Positions 35,210 through 44,156 of a stretch of DNA of 64,000 nt are shown here, piece by piece. Under the pieces are notes generated by a model. The model worked only from the letters and a program-made list of their open reading frames with translations. It searched no databases and was not told where the DNA came from. Each line of letters opens with the position of its first letter. Positions within the stretch are counted from its first letter, which is position 1. The position numbers were made by a program, and so were the translations under genes. Where the stretch lies: the NCBI GenBank assembly GCA_017965445.1, contig JAGCPZ010000048.1, forward strand, positions 42,246 through 106,245, written 5' to 3'. The DNA comes from Fibrobacter sp. Its GTDB lineage: Bacteria; Fibrobacterota; Fibrobacteria; Fibrobacterales; Fibrobacteraceae.

Positions 35210-37747
35210 GTGATTCGCTCAAAAAATTGGATTCGAGAGATTCTTTCTCTGGCAGCAGCCTTTGGTACAGCATTTGTAGTAGGTTGTGCCGATGATACTA
35301 ACGATAACGCATTTAATGCGCCCGACCCGCTGGGCCCTGTTTCGTCATCGGCGGGGACTCAATGTAACTCACCTTCTTGTCAGCACAATAATCCGGGTAA
35401 TTCCTCTATGGTGGATATTCCGTTATCTGCAAGTTCGGAGATTACTCGCAGAGTCGAAGGTACAGACACTATTTATGATACGACTATAGTTTATTTGCCG
35501 CCTGATACCTTGATTCAATGGGTGGGCAAGTCTGCGTTGCGTATAACGGAAATCTCTCCGTTGAATGTGGATTTTTTGGACGAAGAAGGAAACGACCCGG
35601 CTTGGGTGGAACTTTACAATGCAAGCGATAAAGATGTTGACTTGCAGGGGTATGTCCTTATTGAAAACTTGCAGAAGCTTCTTGATAAGGAAAAGAATAT
35701 CCGCAAGTTCGTTTTCGGAAGCGACATCATCAAGGCTAAGTCCTTTAAGGTGGTCTTTTGCGACGGCAAGAACATTTCCGCTGTAAAGAGCGAAGACAAG
35801 GATGGCCGCCATACACGTCCGCATGCAGACTGGAAACTGGACAAAAAGGGCGGTACAGTTTACTTGTTGGATAAATTTAACGGAATCCGTGACCAGGTTG
35901 AATATCCGGAATTGACGGCTGGCCTTAGCTGGGGCATTGTCGATGGCGGCTACTGGCAGTATTTTGACAAACCGACGCCGGAAAAACCGAATACTGCAGC
36001 GACCGCATACGAGGAGATTGTTCCGCCTGCGGATATGGGCGGCATCAAGTCCGGTTTTTACAATGACGCTTTTACGTTGAATCCTCCGTCTCTTGAAGAT
36101 GGCGTGAAGCTCCGTTGCACGACAAATGGTTCTGTTCCTACAGAAAATTCTCCGGAGTTTAATTCCCCGATGCGTATTGACCATAGTATGGCTTTCCGTT
36201 GCGCTACGTTCAAGAAGGGAGCCCTTTCGAACAAGGTTACGACGCGTACGTTCTTTGTCGATCAGGAACCTGTGAAAATGCCAATTGTGGCCATTAGCGT
36301 TGATTCCAGCTTCTTCCATAAGCATTACATCAAGACTAGCTGTGACGCTCCGAAGGGTTGCGGCGACAGCGCCGGTCTCTATGCTGATGTCGAATACCCG
36401 ATTCATGTGGAATACTTTGAAAACGGTTCCTCTACGAAGGACGGCTCCACTTGGGAAAAGGATGCCGGTATTTCCTTGATGGGTGGCTACAGCCGCCTGA
36501 ACGACAAAAAATCCGTTTCTATCCGCCTCCGTGAAGAATATGAAGACGGTAGCATCAATTATCCGTTGTTCGAAACTCGTAAGGGCGTGAACGATAAATA
36601 CAAGTCTTTCAACTTGCGCAATAACGGTAACCGTTTCGTGAGCGACTACATTGAAGACGCCATGGGTGGCGCCCTCCTTGAAGGAACGAGTGTCGATTAC
36701 CAGAGAAGCCGCCAGGTGGTGGTGTTCTACAACGGCAAGTACCAAGGCATTCACGATATGCGCGAACGCTTCAACAAGCACTTTGTTGAAACGAATTACA
36801 AGATTGATGCGAATACGGTGAACTTTGTCAAGCATTTGGGACATGAAATCGAAGTAAGCAACGGAACGGCTGATGGCTATATCGAAATGTTCAATTTTGT
36901 GGCAAAGAACGATTTTGCTGGTGAAAACAATGCCAATTATGAAAAAGTGAAGACCATGCTCGATGTGGGCAACTTGGCCGATTATATAGCCGCTGAAATC
37001 TATATCCACAACGGCGACTGGCCGAACAACAACGTACGCGCTTGGTCCGCTCCGGGACATCCGTGGAAATTCATGGTCTATGACCTTGACCACGGCTTTG
37101 ACTGGATGTGGGGCGTGAATGGTGGCGAATTTGACCAAACCAGCAACATGTTTGCATGGATTAAGAAGGGTGGCGGCAACAAGCCTTGTAAATCGGCGGA
37201 TAGTCTCTGCTTTGCAGGCCTTTACAATACCCTTATCAAGAATCCGGATTTCAAGCGCTTGTTCATCAACCGTTCTGCTGTGATGCTTAATAGCTACACG
37301 AACGGAAACAATGTCGAAAAGATTGTCAACTCCATGGTGTCTAAAATCGATGATGCTGAAATGAGCCGTGACCTTGAAAAGTTCAAGCAGGATCAGAAGT
37401 GGTACAAGAACTCTTGCGGAGAAGGTTTCAGCAGAACGGGATCTTGCTTGAAGTCCTGGGCTAAAGAACGTGATTCTAAGGTTCTACAGGAATATCAGGA
37501 AGAGTTCGGCCTGAGTGGCACGATTTCTGTTACCATTGCTGCGTCTGGAAAGGGCTCCGTGCTTATGGAAGGCATGAAACTTCCGAGTGCCAGCTACAAG
37601 GGCAAGTTCTTCGGTGGCGTGAAAATGGAACTTAAGGCTGTCCCGGATGATGGCGCTACGTTTACGGGTTGGAGCGATGGCGTAAATGACAATCCGCGCA
37701 TCGTAAGCCCGAAGGATGGCGATACCTTTACGGCGAAGTTCAATTAA
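35210..37747 (+). CDS. CotH-kinase-domain lipoprotein with lamin-tail-like domain
   Basis: 845 residues from the GTG at 35210, which has AGGTGG six bases upstream; three further codons are open. A lipoprotein signal ends in FVVGC (cysteine about 26). A Ser/Pro linker leads to a lamin-tail-like (LTD) domain at about 105-255 (LRITEISPLNVDF, WVELYNASDKDVDLQGYVL). Then come a chitobiase-C-like beta domain at about 280-350, a CotH domain at about 365-640 (MGGYSRLNDKKSVSIRL, VVVFYNGKYQGIHDMRERF, WKFMVYDLDHGFDWM) and a C-terminal InlB-repeat-like module (GATFTGWSDGVNDNPR). CotH proteins are atypical protein kinases; the extracellular domains suggest surface action. Substrate unknown. Terminator follows. 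Confidence 0.85.
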   Translation: MIRSKNWIREILSLAAAFGTAFVVGCADDTNDNAFNAPDPLGPVSSSAGTQCNSPSCQHNNPGNSSMVDIPLSASSEITRRVEGTDTIYDTTIVYLPPDTLIQWVGKSALRITEISPLNVDFLDEEGNDPAWVELYNASDKDVDLQGYVLIENLQKLLDKEKNIRKFVFGSDIIKAKSFKVVFCDGKNISAVKSEDKDGRHTRPHADWKLDKKGGTVYLLDKFNGIRDQVEYPELTAGLSWGIVDGGYWQYFDKPTPEKPNTAATAYEEIVPPADMGGIKSGFYNDAFTLNPPSLEDGVKLRCTTNGSVPTENSPEFNSPMRIDHSMAFRCATFKKGALSNKVTTRTFFVDQEPVKMPIVAISVDSSFFHKHYIKTSCDAPKGCGDSAGLYADVEYPIHVEYFENGSSTKDGSTWEKDAGISLMGGYSRLNDKKSVSIRLREEYEDGSINYPLFETRKGVNDKYKSFNLRNNGNRFVSDYIEDAMGGALLEGTSVDYQRSRQVVVFYNGKYQGIHDMRERFNKHFVETNYKIDANTVNFVKHLGHEIEVSNGTADGYIEMFNFVAKNDFAGENNANYEKVKTMLDVGNLADYIAAEIYIHNGDWPNNNVRAWSAPGHPWKFMVYDLDHGFDWMWGVNGGEFDQTSNMFAWIKKGGGNKPCKSADSLCFAGLYNTLIKNPDFKRLFINRSAVMLNSYTNGNNVEKIVNSMVSKIDDAEMSRDLEKFKQDQKWYKNSCGEGFSRTGSCLKSWAKERDSKVLQEYQEEFGLSGTISVTIAASGKGSVLMEGMKLPSASYKGKFFGGVKMELKAVPDDGATFTGWSDGVNDNPRIVSPKDGDTFTAKFN

Positions 37748-37780
37748 TTTGACCTAGCACAGCAAACGCAATTTATTTCC

Positions 37781-37810
37781 CCGGTTCATAATGGATGAGC
37801 CGGTTTTTTT
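37781..37810 (+). terminator. Terminator after the CotH-type gene
   Basis: CCGGTTCAT, loop AATGG, ATGAGCCGG, TTTTTTT. Confidence 0.9.
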
Positions 37811-37825
37811 CTAAATTTGTCCTAT

Positions 37826-38644
37826 ATGAAAAGTCCCGTGCGTAAGATGTTCGATGGCATTGCTAGCCGCTATGATTTTTTGAATCATTTTCTGAGCTGC
37901 TATCAGGATGTTTTGTGGCGCAGATATTGTTGCAAGAGTCTGAAGAAGATGGTTGCGGCGGATAATGCGGGTTCTGTGTCGCAAAATGTGCCGGGCTATG
38001 CGCGGAACGTTCGCTTACTGGATTTGTGCGGTGGCACGGGGGACTTTGCGAATACGTTCCGCAAGATTTTTGAAAGCCGTTGTGCGTGCAAAAGTTCTTC
38101 GCAAAAAGGGGTTGCGCAGTGTACGACGGAAAAAGGGAATGCGCACGACTTTTGCGTTGAACCTGCCGTGATAGGCGACTTTTCGTACGGGATGCTTGCC
38201 GAAGTTAAACCGAAGAAAATCGATGCGTTTGCTGTGCAACTTGACGCGATGAAAATGCCCTTTGCAGAACGCCAGTTTGATGTTGTTCTGAACGGCTTCG
38301 GGATGCGTAACGTGCCTGATGCACGTGGTGCCTTGATTGAATCGTACCGAGTGCTGGATGCTGGCGGATACCTTTGCGTTTTGGAATTTTTCTCGCCGAG
38401 GAATTTGTTCAACAAGTTTTTCTATAAAGTGCTGGCGCCGTTGTTCATCCCGGTGATGGGCGCATTTTTTAGCGGCAAGCGGGATGCTTACGAATATTTG
38501 GTGAATTCGATTATCCGGTTCTTGCCGGTCGATGAGTTCTGCAAGATGGCCGAAGAATGCGGCTTTGAAGTCAAGAAAGTCAAGATGTTCGATGGCGGAA
38601 TTTCGTTTGGCGTTTTTTTGCGTAAGCCGGTAGGTGCGCCATGA
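37826..38644 (+). CDS. menG: Demethylmenaquinone methyltransferase (UbiE/MenG)
   Basis: 272 residues from the ATG at 37826 (a TTG three codons earlier is in frame; no clear Shine-Dalgarno). The MFDGIASRYDFLNHFLS opening, SAM-binding LLDLCGGTGDFANTF, LDAMKMPFAERQFDVVLNGFGMRNV and the GGYLCVLEFFSP segment are those of UbiE/MenG. It adds the last methyl group in menaquinone synthesis. Between the SAM loop and the GDFSYGML motif there is an extra segment of about 25-30 residues with four cysteines (CACKSS, QCTTEK, HDFCVE), which is not usual for the family. It overlaps the ubiX-like gene by 4 bases. Confidence 0.9.
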   Translation: MKSPVRKMFDGIASRYDFLNHFLSCYQDVLWRRYCCKSLKKMVAADNAGSVSQNVPGYARNVRLLDLCGGTGDFANTFRKIFESRCACKSSSQKGVAQCTTEKGNAHDFCVEPAVIGDFSYGMLAEVKPKKIDAFAVQLDAMKMPFAERQFDVVLNGFGMRNVPDARGALIESYRVLDAGGYLCVLEFFSPRNLFNKFFYKVLAPLFIPVMGAFFSGKRDAYEYLVNSIIRFLPVDEFCKMAEECGFEVKKVKMFDGGISFGVFLRKPVGAP

Positions 38645-39225
38645 GTCGGTTCGTGCTTGGAGTGACGGGGGCGAGCGGTGTTATTTATGCAACCCGTACG
38701 GCGATGTACTTGCAGAAATTCGGACATGAGGTGATGTTGATTGTGACCCACCCGGGAAAGCAAGTGCTGGAATACGAAGGACAAAGTGCTTTGTATGGTT
38801 ACTGCAAGGATGTTTGCAACGTCGATGATTTTTTTGCGGAGTGTGCTAGCGGTAGCGCTGATTATGCGGGCATGGCTGTGGTGCCGTGTTCCATGGGAAC
38901 GCTTGGTCGCATTGCCGGAGGGACGTCGGACAATTTGCTTGTGCGGGCGGCGGATGTTTGCCTCAAGGAACGAAGGCCGCTTGTGATTGTGCCGCGAGAG
39001 ATGCCTTACAATCTAATCCACATCGAAAACATGAAACGGGTGGCGCTTGCGGGCGCGGTCGTGATTCCTGCATCGCCCCAGTTCTATAGCAAACCCGCGA
39101 CGATAGAAGAACTCGTGGATACCGTGGTTGCGAAAATTCTCAAGCATTTGGGCGTGGACGCATCGCAAGTGGCGACCGTCACGAAAACGTGGGATTCAGA
39201 TAGCTATCACGCTGCTCCTGAGTGA
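38641..39225 (+). CDS. ubiX: UbiX-like flavin prenyltransferase (futalosine-pathway MqnM role likely)
   Basis: 194 residues. FVLGVTGASGVIYATRTAMYL is the flavin-binding start, and VPCSMGTLGRIAGGTSDNLL plus RPLVIVPREMPYNLIHIENM are UbiX/Pad1 landmarks. It makes the prenylated FMN cofactor needed by a UbiD-type decarboxylase. Position between menG and a UbiA-type prenyltransferase suggests a role in decarboxylating the naphthoate intermediate of menaquinone synthesis. The matching UbiD-like gene is not in the window. Confidence 0.93.
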   Translation: MSRFVLGVTGASGVIYATRTAMYLQKFGHEVMLIVTHPGKQVLEYEGQSALYGYCKDVCNVDDFFAECASGSADYAGMAVVPCSMGTLGRIAGGTSDNLLVRAADVCLKERRPLVIVPREMPYNLIHIENMKRVALAGAVVIPASPQFYSKPATIEELVDTVVAKILKHLGVDASQVATVTKTWDSDSYHAAPE

Positions 39226-39234
39226 CTCAATAAC

Positions 39235-39326
39235 GTCATTCTGAAACCGTTAGGTTGAAGAATCCAGGGCTTTATCAGTAAATATTACTGGATCCTTCGA
39301 CTCCACTACGTTACGCTCAGGATGAC
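39235..39326. repeat. REP-like intergenic repeat
   Basis: Starts GTCATTCTGA and ends GCTCAGGATGAC, with GAATCCAGGG ... TTACTGGATCC inside, so the unit folds on itself. Related units occur at 41416-41460, 55757-55832 and 63804-63837. A TAACCAC tract follows (39328-39360). Confidence 0.6.
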
Positions 39327-39385
39327 AAACTAACCACTATTTCCTAACCACTAACCGCTGTCAACCTCCTAATGACTATTGACCA

Positions 39386-40276
39386 ATGAATAAACTTCTT
39401 GAATTTACACATCTCGTTCGGTTGAGCCATTCGCTGTTTGCGATGCCTTTTGCGATTGGTTCCATGTGGGTCGCGGCGAACGGTTTTCGCGATATGAGTG
39501 CCTACGAAACCGCCCGCATTATCATCTTGATTGTTCTTTGCATGGTGACAGCCCGCAATAGCGCCATGAGCTTTAACCGCATTGCCGACGCCAAGTTCGA
39601 TGCCGAAAATCCGCGCACGGCGAAACGCCATTTGCCGGCGGGGCGCCTGAGCCGCAAATCGGTAATCGCGTTCCTTGTGTTGAACGGGATTTTGTTCGTT
39701 ACATTTGCATGGATGCTCCAACCGCTGGCGGGCGTGTTTGCGTTACCGGTGTGGTTCTTGTTGCTTTCGTATTCGTACTGGAAACGCTTTAGCTGGCTTT
39801 GCCACTGGTTCCTCGGCTTTGCAATTGGCATGAGTCCGCTGGGCGCCTGGATTGCAGTGCGTGGCGAATTTGCCGTGTTCCCGATTTTCCTCTTGCTCAT
39901 TCTGATGCTCTGGATGGGCGGTTTCGATATTATTTATGCGACGCAGGATATCGAAATCGACCGTAAGCAAGGCTTGCATTCCGTTCCCGCCCGATTCGGT
40001 CTCGAAAAATCCTTGCGCATTGCACTTGCAAGCCATTTGGCGATGCTTGTGCTCTGTGTCGTATTTGGGTTCTTCTGGAATATGGGCTGGGTTTGGTGGA
40101 CTGTTACGGGGCTTATGACTGCGGCTATCGTCTATATTCATTTGTTCAGAAAATCCAATGATTTGGATGCCATGAATCGCGACTTTTTCCTCGCCAATGT
40201 GGCGATAAGCGTCCTTGTGATGGCTGGACTTATCGTCTGGATTTGCATGGGAGGTGACGTCAATGCCCTTTATTAA
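39386..40276 (+). CDS. mqnP: UbiA-type prenyltransferase, probably MqnP
   Basis: 296 residues, about eight membrane helices. The two aspartate motifs are intact: NRIADAKFDAENPRTAKR (NxxxDxxxD, about 63-71) and DIIYATQDIEIDRKQG (DxxxDxxxD type, about 188-198). The family attaches a polyprenyl chain to an aromatic acid. With UbiX-like and MenG genes upstream and mqnB/mqnD elsewhere in the window, the likely acceptor is dihydroxynaphthoate; a 4-hydroxybenzoate (UbiA) role is less likely in a menaquinone organism. Its end overlaps the small membrane protein gene. Confidence 0.87.
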   Translation: MNKLLEFTHLVRLSHSLFAMPFAIGSMWVAANGFRDMSAYETARIIILIVLCMVTARNSAMSFNRIADAKFDAENPRTAKRHLPAGRLSRKSVIAFLVLNGILFVTFAWMLQPLAGVFALPVWFLLLSYSYWKRFSWLCHWFLGFAIGMSPLGAWIAVRGEFAVFPIFLLLILMLWMGGFDIIYATQDIEIDRKQGLHSVPARFGLEKSLRIALASHLAMLVLCVVFGFFWNMGWVWWTVTGLMTAAIVYIHLFRKSNDLDAMNRDFFLANVAISVLVMAGLIVWICMGGDVNALY

Positions 40277-40484
40277 TCGACCGAATGGAAAGATGACGAA
40301 CGAAGAAAAAGTGAAAATGTTCCATACCATGGGGGCCACGGCTGCTGTTATCGCTCTTGTACTCGTGATTCTCTTGGAAACAGGCCTTGCGGGCGAACGC
40401 CGGGAACTCGTTGATATGGGCCTTACGGCAATGATTGTGATGCTTGCCGTTTCGCTCATTGGCAGCATGTATTTTAAGAAGTAG
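40263..40484 (+). CDS. Small two-helix membrane protein
   Basis: 73 residues from the ATG at 40263, placed 8 bases after GGGAGG that lies inside the end of mqnP; the GTG three codons earlier would overlap that site. Two hydrophobic helices (about 22-40, TAAVIALVLVILLETGL, and about 50-68, LTAMIVMLAVSLIGSMYF) are joined by a charged loop. No family recognised. The 14-base overlap with mqnP implies translational coupling, so a link to membrane quinone chemistry is possible but unproven. Confidence 0.75.
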   Translation: MPFINRPNGKMTNEEKVKMFHTMGATAAVIALVLVILLETGLAGERRELVDMGLTAMIVMLAVSLIGSMYFKK

Positions 40485-40492
40485 CGTTTGTC

Positions 40493-41383
40493 TTAAATTT
40501 CCAGATCGGCAGAGATGACGGTTTCGATGCTTCCGTCATCGCATTCAAAGAGAAGGCTCCCGTCCCCGTTCATGTCGATGATGCGACCTGTCTTTTTGAA
40601 GGCTCCTTCGCCGCTGTTGCGGTTTTCGTCGGTGCAGCGGTTATTTACAATGATGGTTCCGCGAGCGCCGATGAACTGGTCCATGCGTTTCCAAGCCTCG
40701 ACCCATGGGCGAATGCCGAAGGCTTTGAATTGCCCGATGGCGCGTTCGAAATTACCGACGAGCATTTGCAAAAGTTTTTCGCGGTTGATATTTTGTCCGC
40801 AAATATCTTTTAGCGAGGTGACTGCGCGATTTAGATGGGCGTAGTCCTTGGGCTCACTGTTGACGTTGATGCCGACTCCCATGCTGATGGCGGGCATCGG
40901 CGTGGTTAAAGACGTCGCTGCGTTTGCCAGGGGTTTTATATAAACTAGTTCTGCAAGAATCCCGCAGAATTTGCTTTTGCCGCAAAGGATGTCGTTGGGC
41001 CATTTGACGGTGACTTTGCCGATATCCCGGTTGCCGAATCCTTGCGCATTGGCGTTTTCTTGCAAGTCGCGAAAAACTTCGGCGAAAGTGAGCGCTGCGA
41101 CTTGCGTGATTTGCGGGGCCGCTGCGAGTGGAATCCCGTCCAACGGAATCAGAATATTGAAGTAGATGTTCTTGCCGGCGGGGGAGTCCCAGGTGCGTTC
41201 GTGGCGACCTCGGCCTTTTGTTTGCGTATCGGCGACAAGGAGCGTGCCCGGCTCGATTTCACCTGCGGCGACGCGTTGCTTCATCAAAGTGTGCGTGCTT
41301 TCGATGGTCTTGAAAAGGAATGATGGCGCTCCGCCAAAGCCCGCGAGATGCCAGTCTGTGAAATGACGTTCAGGAGAAAACAT
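40493..41383 (-). CDS. birA: Biotin-[acetyl-CoA-carboxylase] ligase, catalytic type
   Basis: 296 residues from the ATG at 41383 (an in-frame TTG at 41401 lies in repeat-like sequence). The biotin-binding GRGRHERTWDSPAGKNIYFN (the GRGRxxR loop), VKWPNDILCGKSKFCGIL, and GVGINVN segments are intact, followed by a small C-terminal beta domain. There is no N-terminal helix-turn-helix, so it is a single-function ligase that biotinylates carboxylase subunits and does not repress a biotin operon. It converges with the mqnP group. Confidence 0.92.
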   Translation of the reverse strand: MFSPERHFTDWHLAGFGGAPSFLFKTIESTHTLMKQRVAAGEIEPGTLLVADTQTKGRGRHERTWDSPAGKNIYFNILIPLDGIPLAAAPQITQVAALTFAEVFRDLQENANAQGFGNRDIGKVTVKWPNDILCGKSKFCGILAELVYIKPLANAATSLTTPMPAISMGVGINVNSEPKDYAHLNRAVTSLKDICGQNINREKLLQMLVGNFERAIGQFKAFGIRPWVEAWKRMDQFIGARGTIIVNNRCTDENRNSGEGAFKKTGRIIDMNGDGSLLFECDDGSIETVISADLEI

Positions 41384-41415
41384 TTTTTGGTTGTTAGTCA
41401 ATAGTAAACTGCTTT

Positions 41416-41460
41416 GAATCCTTCGACTTCATGCCTTACGGCATTCTGTTCGGGATGACA
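41416..41460. repeat. REP-like unit
   Basis: GAATCCTTCGACTTCATGCC ... TTCGGGATGACA, related to the repeat at 39235-39326; it includes a GCCTTACGGC hairpin. Confidence 0.5.
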
Positions 41461-41526
41461 TCTCTAAGTTCAACTATTCTTTCGTCTCTTGTCTGTAGCC
41501 GCTACGCAGCGTTCTCTCGTCCAAAA

Positions 41527-41952
41527 TTATTCGTCCGCTTGTTTCTCCTGAAGTTCCTTGAGGGCTTCTTCAGGGAAGATGTTGAAGAACTCGCGCTTCT
41601 TGTCTTCAAAAAGCTGCAACATACGCTCTTGCTCGAATTGTTCGCGGTCGATGTTCTGCATAAAGAATTCGTCGCGGGCGAAATCGCGGGTTGTCATGAG
41701 CTTCTTAATATCTTCAGAAAGATCGACATTGTCCCAGAGGATGTAGTACGAACCGATAAAGCCGTCGGCAAAAATATCGACGTTCAACTTCAAGGAATTA
41801 CTTACCGTAGAATCCACCAATTCCACTTTCGTTTCGCGTTTTTCAGGGCGGAAAACGTCAACGTCGCTAACGGGCTTGTTCAAATCCTGCGCTCCGCAGA
41901 GAGCCGCGGCTGCGAGAAGGAGCATTACCATATGTTTACACAATAAAATCAT
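41527..41952 (-). CDS. Periplasmic protein of unknown function
   Basis: 141 residues from the ATG at 41952, chosen because the preceding codons lie in AT-rich leader. A hydrophobic N-terminus with a predicted cleavage near AAALCGAQD is followed by a charged body: DVFRPEKRETKVELVDS, SYYILWDNVDLSEDIKKLMT and a Glu/Lys-rich tail. No family recognised. The small conserved-looking core suggests a periplasmic accessory protein. It is transcribed alone. Confidence 0.65.
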   Translation of the reverse strand: MILLCKHMVMLLLAAAALCGAQDLNKPVSDVDVFRPEKRETKVELVDSTVSNSLKLNVDIFADGFIGSYYILWDNVDLSEDIKKLMTTRDFARDEFFMQNIDREQFEQERMLQLFEDKKREFFNIFPEEALKELQEKQADE

Positions 41953-41967
41953 ATTTACAATATACAA

Positions 41968-42126
41968 TGAAAATCACGAAAAAACACAGAGAAAGTAAAA
42001 AAGCATAGTCAAAAGCATGGGGAATAAGGACACGCTACTATCATGATACGCTTTTACCCTGCAAAGTGTATTATATACCTTACTCGCTCGTACTCGTCCT
42101 AATCTCCACAACCTAAAGCCTATGGC
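41968..42126. other. Intergenic region without recognised feature
   Basis: AT-rich near 41953-42010 (likely promoter of the periplasmic-protein gene), then unremarkable sequence to the end of tsaD. No repeat, hairpin with T tract or ORF stands out. Confidence 0.4.
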
Positions 42127-43134
42127 CTAAACCGCCAGCGGCATCCACGGCTTGACCACGTCAATAGATTCCAGCTTGCCCTGCAATTTGCGGCGGATAG
42201 CGGCGGCGGCAATCATCGCTCCGTTGTCTGTACTGAGGCTCCTGTCCGGGACGCAGAAGCGGATGCCTTTTTTGTTGCAGTAGTCCTGCAGGCGCGTGCG
42301 TAGCCAGCTGTTCGCGCTTACGCCTCCGCCCATGACGAGTGTCTTCATGCGTGTTTTTTTGAGGGCGTTGATGGTCTTTGATACAAGGCTATCGACGATG
42401 GCGTCTTCGAGGGAGGCGCAGATGTCGCCGAGGTTATCCTGGATGAACTGCGGGTCGTGCGTTTCGGTGTAACGGAGTACGGCGGTTTTTAAGCCGCTGA
42501 ACGAAAATTCGCAGTTGTCGTGCGTGTGGAGCGCTCTCGGAAATTCCACGAATTTGCGGTTTCTGTCTTTGCCGAGGCGGCTGATGGTAGCCCCTGCGGG
42601 GTATTTAAGTCCGAGGAGTTTTCCGCACTTGTCGAACGCTTCGCCGGCGGCATCATCGCGGGTGCGTCCGATGCTCGTGTATTTAAAGCCGGGCTCTTCC
42701 ATCACGAGTTCTGTGTGTCCGCCCGAGACGGTGAGCGTCAAAAACGGCGGCTTGATGTCCGGGTTAGAAAGCCAGGCGGCGGCGAGGTGACCTTCAAGAT
42801 GGTTCATGCCGTAAGCGGGAATGTTCAAGTCGCGGGCGAGACCTTTTGCAAAGCTTGCGCCAACGAGGAGTGGGCCCATAAGGCCTGGCCCCGTGGTGTA
42901 GGCGATGGCATCGATATCCTTGAGTTCGATGCCTGCTTCCTTGACTGCTGCTTCGGCGATGGGCGCTATCTTTTGCAGGTGTGCGCGTGCCGCAATTTCG
43001 GGAACGACTCCTCCGTAGAGGGCGTGTTCGTCGATTTGGCTATAGAGCGGGTTCGAAAGTACCTTGAGGGGATTGTCTTGTAGAACGGCGCATGCCGTTT
43101 CATCGCAGCTGGATTCAATTCCAAGCCAAATCAT
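42127..43134 (-). CDS. tsaD: tRNA N6-threonylcarbamoyladenosine transferase TsaD
   Basis: 335 residues. LGIESSCDETACAVL opening, the metal-binding MNHLEGHLAAAW (HxxxH), SGGHTELVM, and the late GGVSANSWLRTRLQDYC with STDNGAMIAAAA are all present. It transfers the threonylcarbamoyl group to A37 of ANN-reading tRNAs. Length and motifs are normal. It overlaps the upstream YbbR gene by 4 bases (ATGA), so the two are co-transcribed. Confidence 0.96.
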   Translation of the reverse strand: MIWLGIESSCDETACAVLQDNPLKVLSNPLYSQIDEHALYGGVVPEIAARAHLQKIAPIAEAAVKEAGIELKDIDAIAYTTGPGLMGPLLVGASFAKGLARDLNIPAYGMNHLEGHLAAAWLSNPDIKPPFLTLTVSGGHTELVMEEPGFKYTSIGRTRDDAAGEAFDKCGKLLGLKYPAGATISRLGKDRNRKFVEFPRALHTHDNCEFSFSGLKTAVLRYTETHDPQFIQDNLGDICASLEDAIVDSLVSKTINALKKTRMKTLVMGGGVSANSWLRTRLQDYCNKKGIRFCVPDRSLSTDNGAMIAAAAIRRKLQGKLESIDVVKPWMPLAV

Positions 43135-44111
43135 ATTCCGTATTCCTCGTCTTTATCCTCGTCCGCGTTGTGCTGCTTGATGAGCTTGATCTTGTCGGGT
43201 TTGACAAGTACTGCCTTGATGGACATACTGCGGTCAACATCGGGAGGCAAAGTCAACTTAATGGTGGGGGCAAGGCTGTCGGCATCTTCGATGGCGAACC
43301 GGTTGTATTCGATGAACAGTTCAATGTCGTTGCTGTTGATAGCTTCGATCACTTTTTCGCCTCCTGTGATTTCGACGGTTGCCTGTTGCGGAGAAAGCGA
43401 ATTTAGAGCGCGGTCGTAGAATCCGATGAGTTGGATTGGAATGTTGACGAAAGCCTTGGACTTGATCTTTTGGACATCGACAAAAATCTTGGCCACGGTA
43501 TCGCTAGGAGTCACGAAGGGCGGCAACTGCTCAGTTCCAAGAGGAATCGAATAGGTCTTGCTCACCTTGATACTGTCAAAGAACAGGGAATCTGTCGGGA
43601 TGTCGATAATGCGGGTGAGGGCGTTCCTTGCGCCAGAAACTAACAGGTCCTCACGAAGCAGTTTGGGCGGTTGGACTAGGGCGTAACCCGGAGCGGCGCT
43701 GAATGTCACGTTGTTCTTGATAGGAATGCTTCGTTCAATTCGCGTATCGACTGCCACGTCAATGAAGAGGTACTGGTTGTCGGGTTCGATGTAGTGGACC
43801 GACGAAAAGTTCGGGGCGGTAAAGTTTTTAGCGTCTAGATGGATGCGCTTGGAACCGAGTTCGGCGTTGTGCATATCGACGACCATCGCCGACTGTTTTT
43901 GCGACTGAAGGCGGATGAGGTCGAGGGGTTTGCCTTCGACGGTTACGGAAACCGTGCTGGGCGGCTTGGATGCAATCGCGAGTGCTTCGGGCAACTTTAC
44001 GAACGTAAGCGGTACTTCCATCGTCAGTTGGAAGTCCTTCAGCGAGATGACATAGAACCAGAGGGCCATCGCGCAAATCAATGCGGTAATCTTTAATATG
44101 ATGTTTCCCAT
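43131..44111 (-). CDS. YbbR-domain protein
   Basis: 326 residues from the ATG at 44111 (MGNIILKITALICAMALWF, a single N-terminal membrane anchor); an upstream TTG at 44168 would overlap the divergent ftsX start. The periplasmic part contains several YbbR-type beta repeats (VSVTVEGKPLDLIRL, VTFSAAPGYALVQPPKLL, VEITGGEKVIEAINSND). YbbR proteins often regulate a membrane diadenylate cyclase; no cdaA gene lies here. It shares a short divergent promoter region of about 45 bp with ftsX. Confidence 0.8.
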   Translation of the reverse strand: MGNIILKITALICAMALWFYVISLKDFQLTMEVPLTFVKLPEALAIASKPPSTVSVTVEGKPLDLIRLQSQKQSAMVVDMHNAELGSKRIHLDAKNFTAPNFSSVHYIEPDNQYLFIDVAVDTRIERSIPIKNNVTFSAAPGYALVQPPKLLREDLLVSGARNALTRIIDIPTDSLFFDSIKVSKTYSIPLGTEQLPPFVTPSDTVAKIFVDVQKIKSKAFVNIPIQLIGFYDRALNSLSPQQATVEITGGEKVIEAINSNDIELFIEYNRFAIEDADSLAPTIKLTLPPDVDRSMSIKAVLVKPDKIKLIKQHNADEDKDEEYGI

Positions 44112-44156
44112 AAAAGCCCCGTAAAGAACCTCTATAAATTTAATTATATTCGAGGC

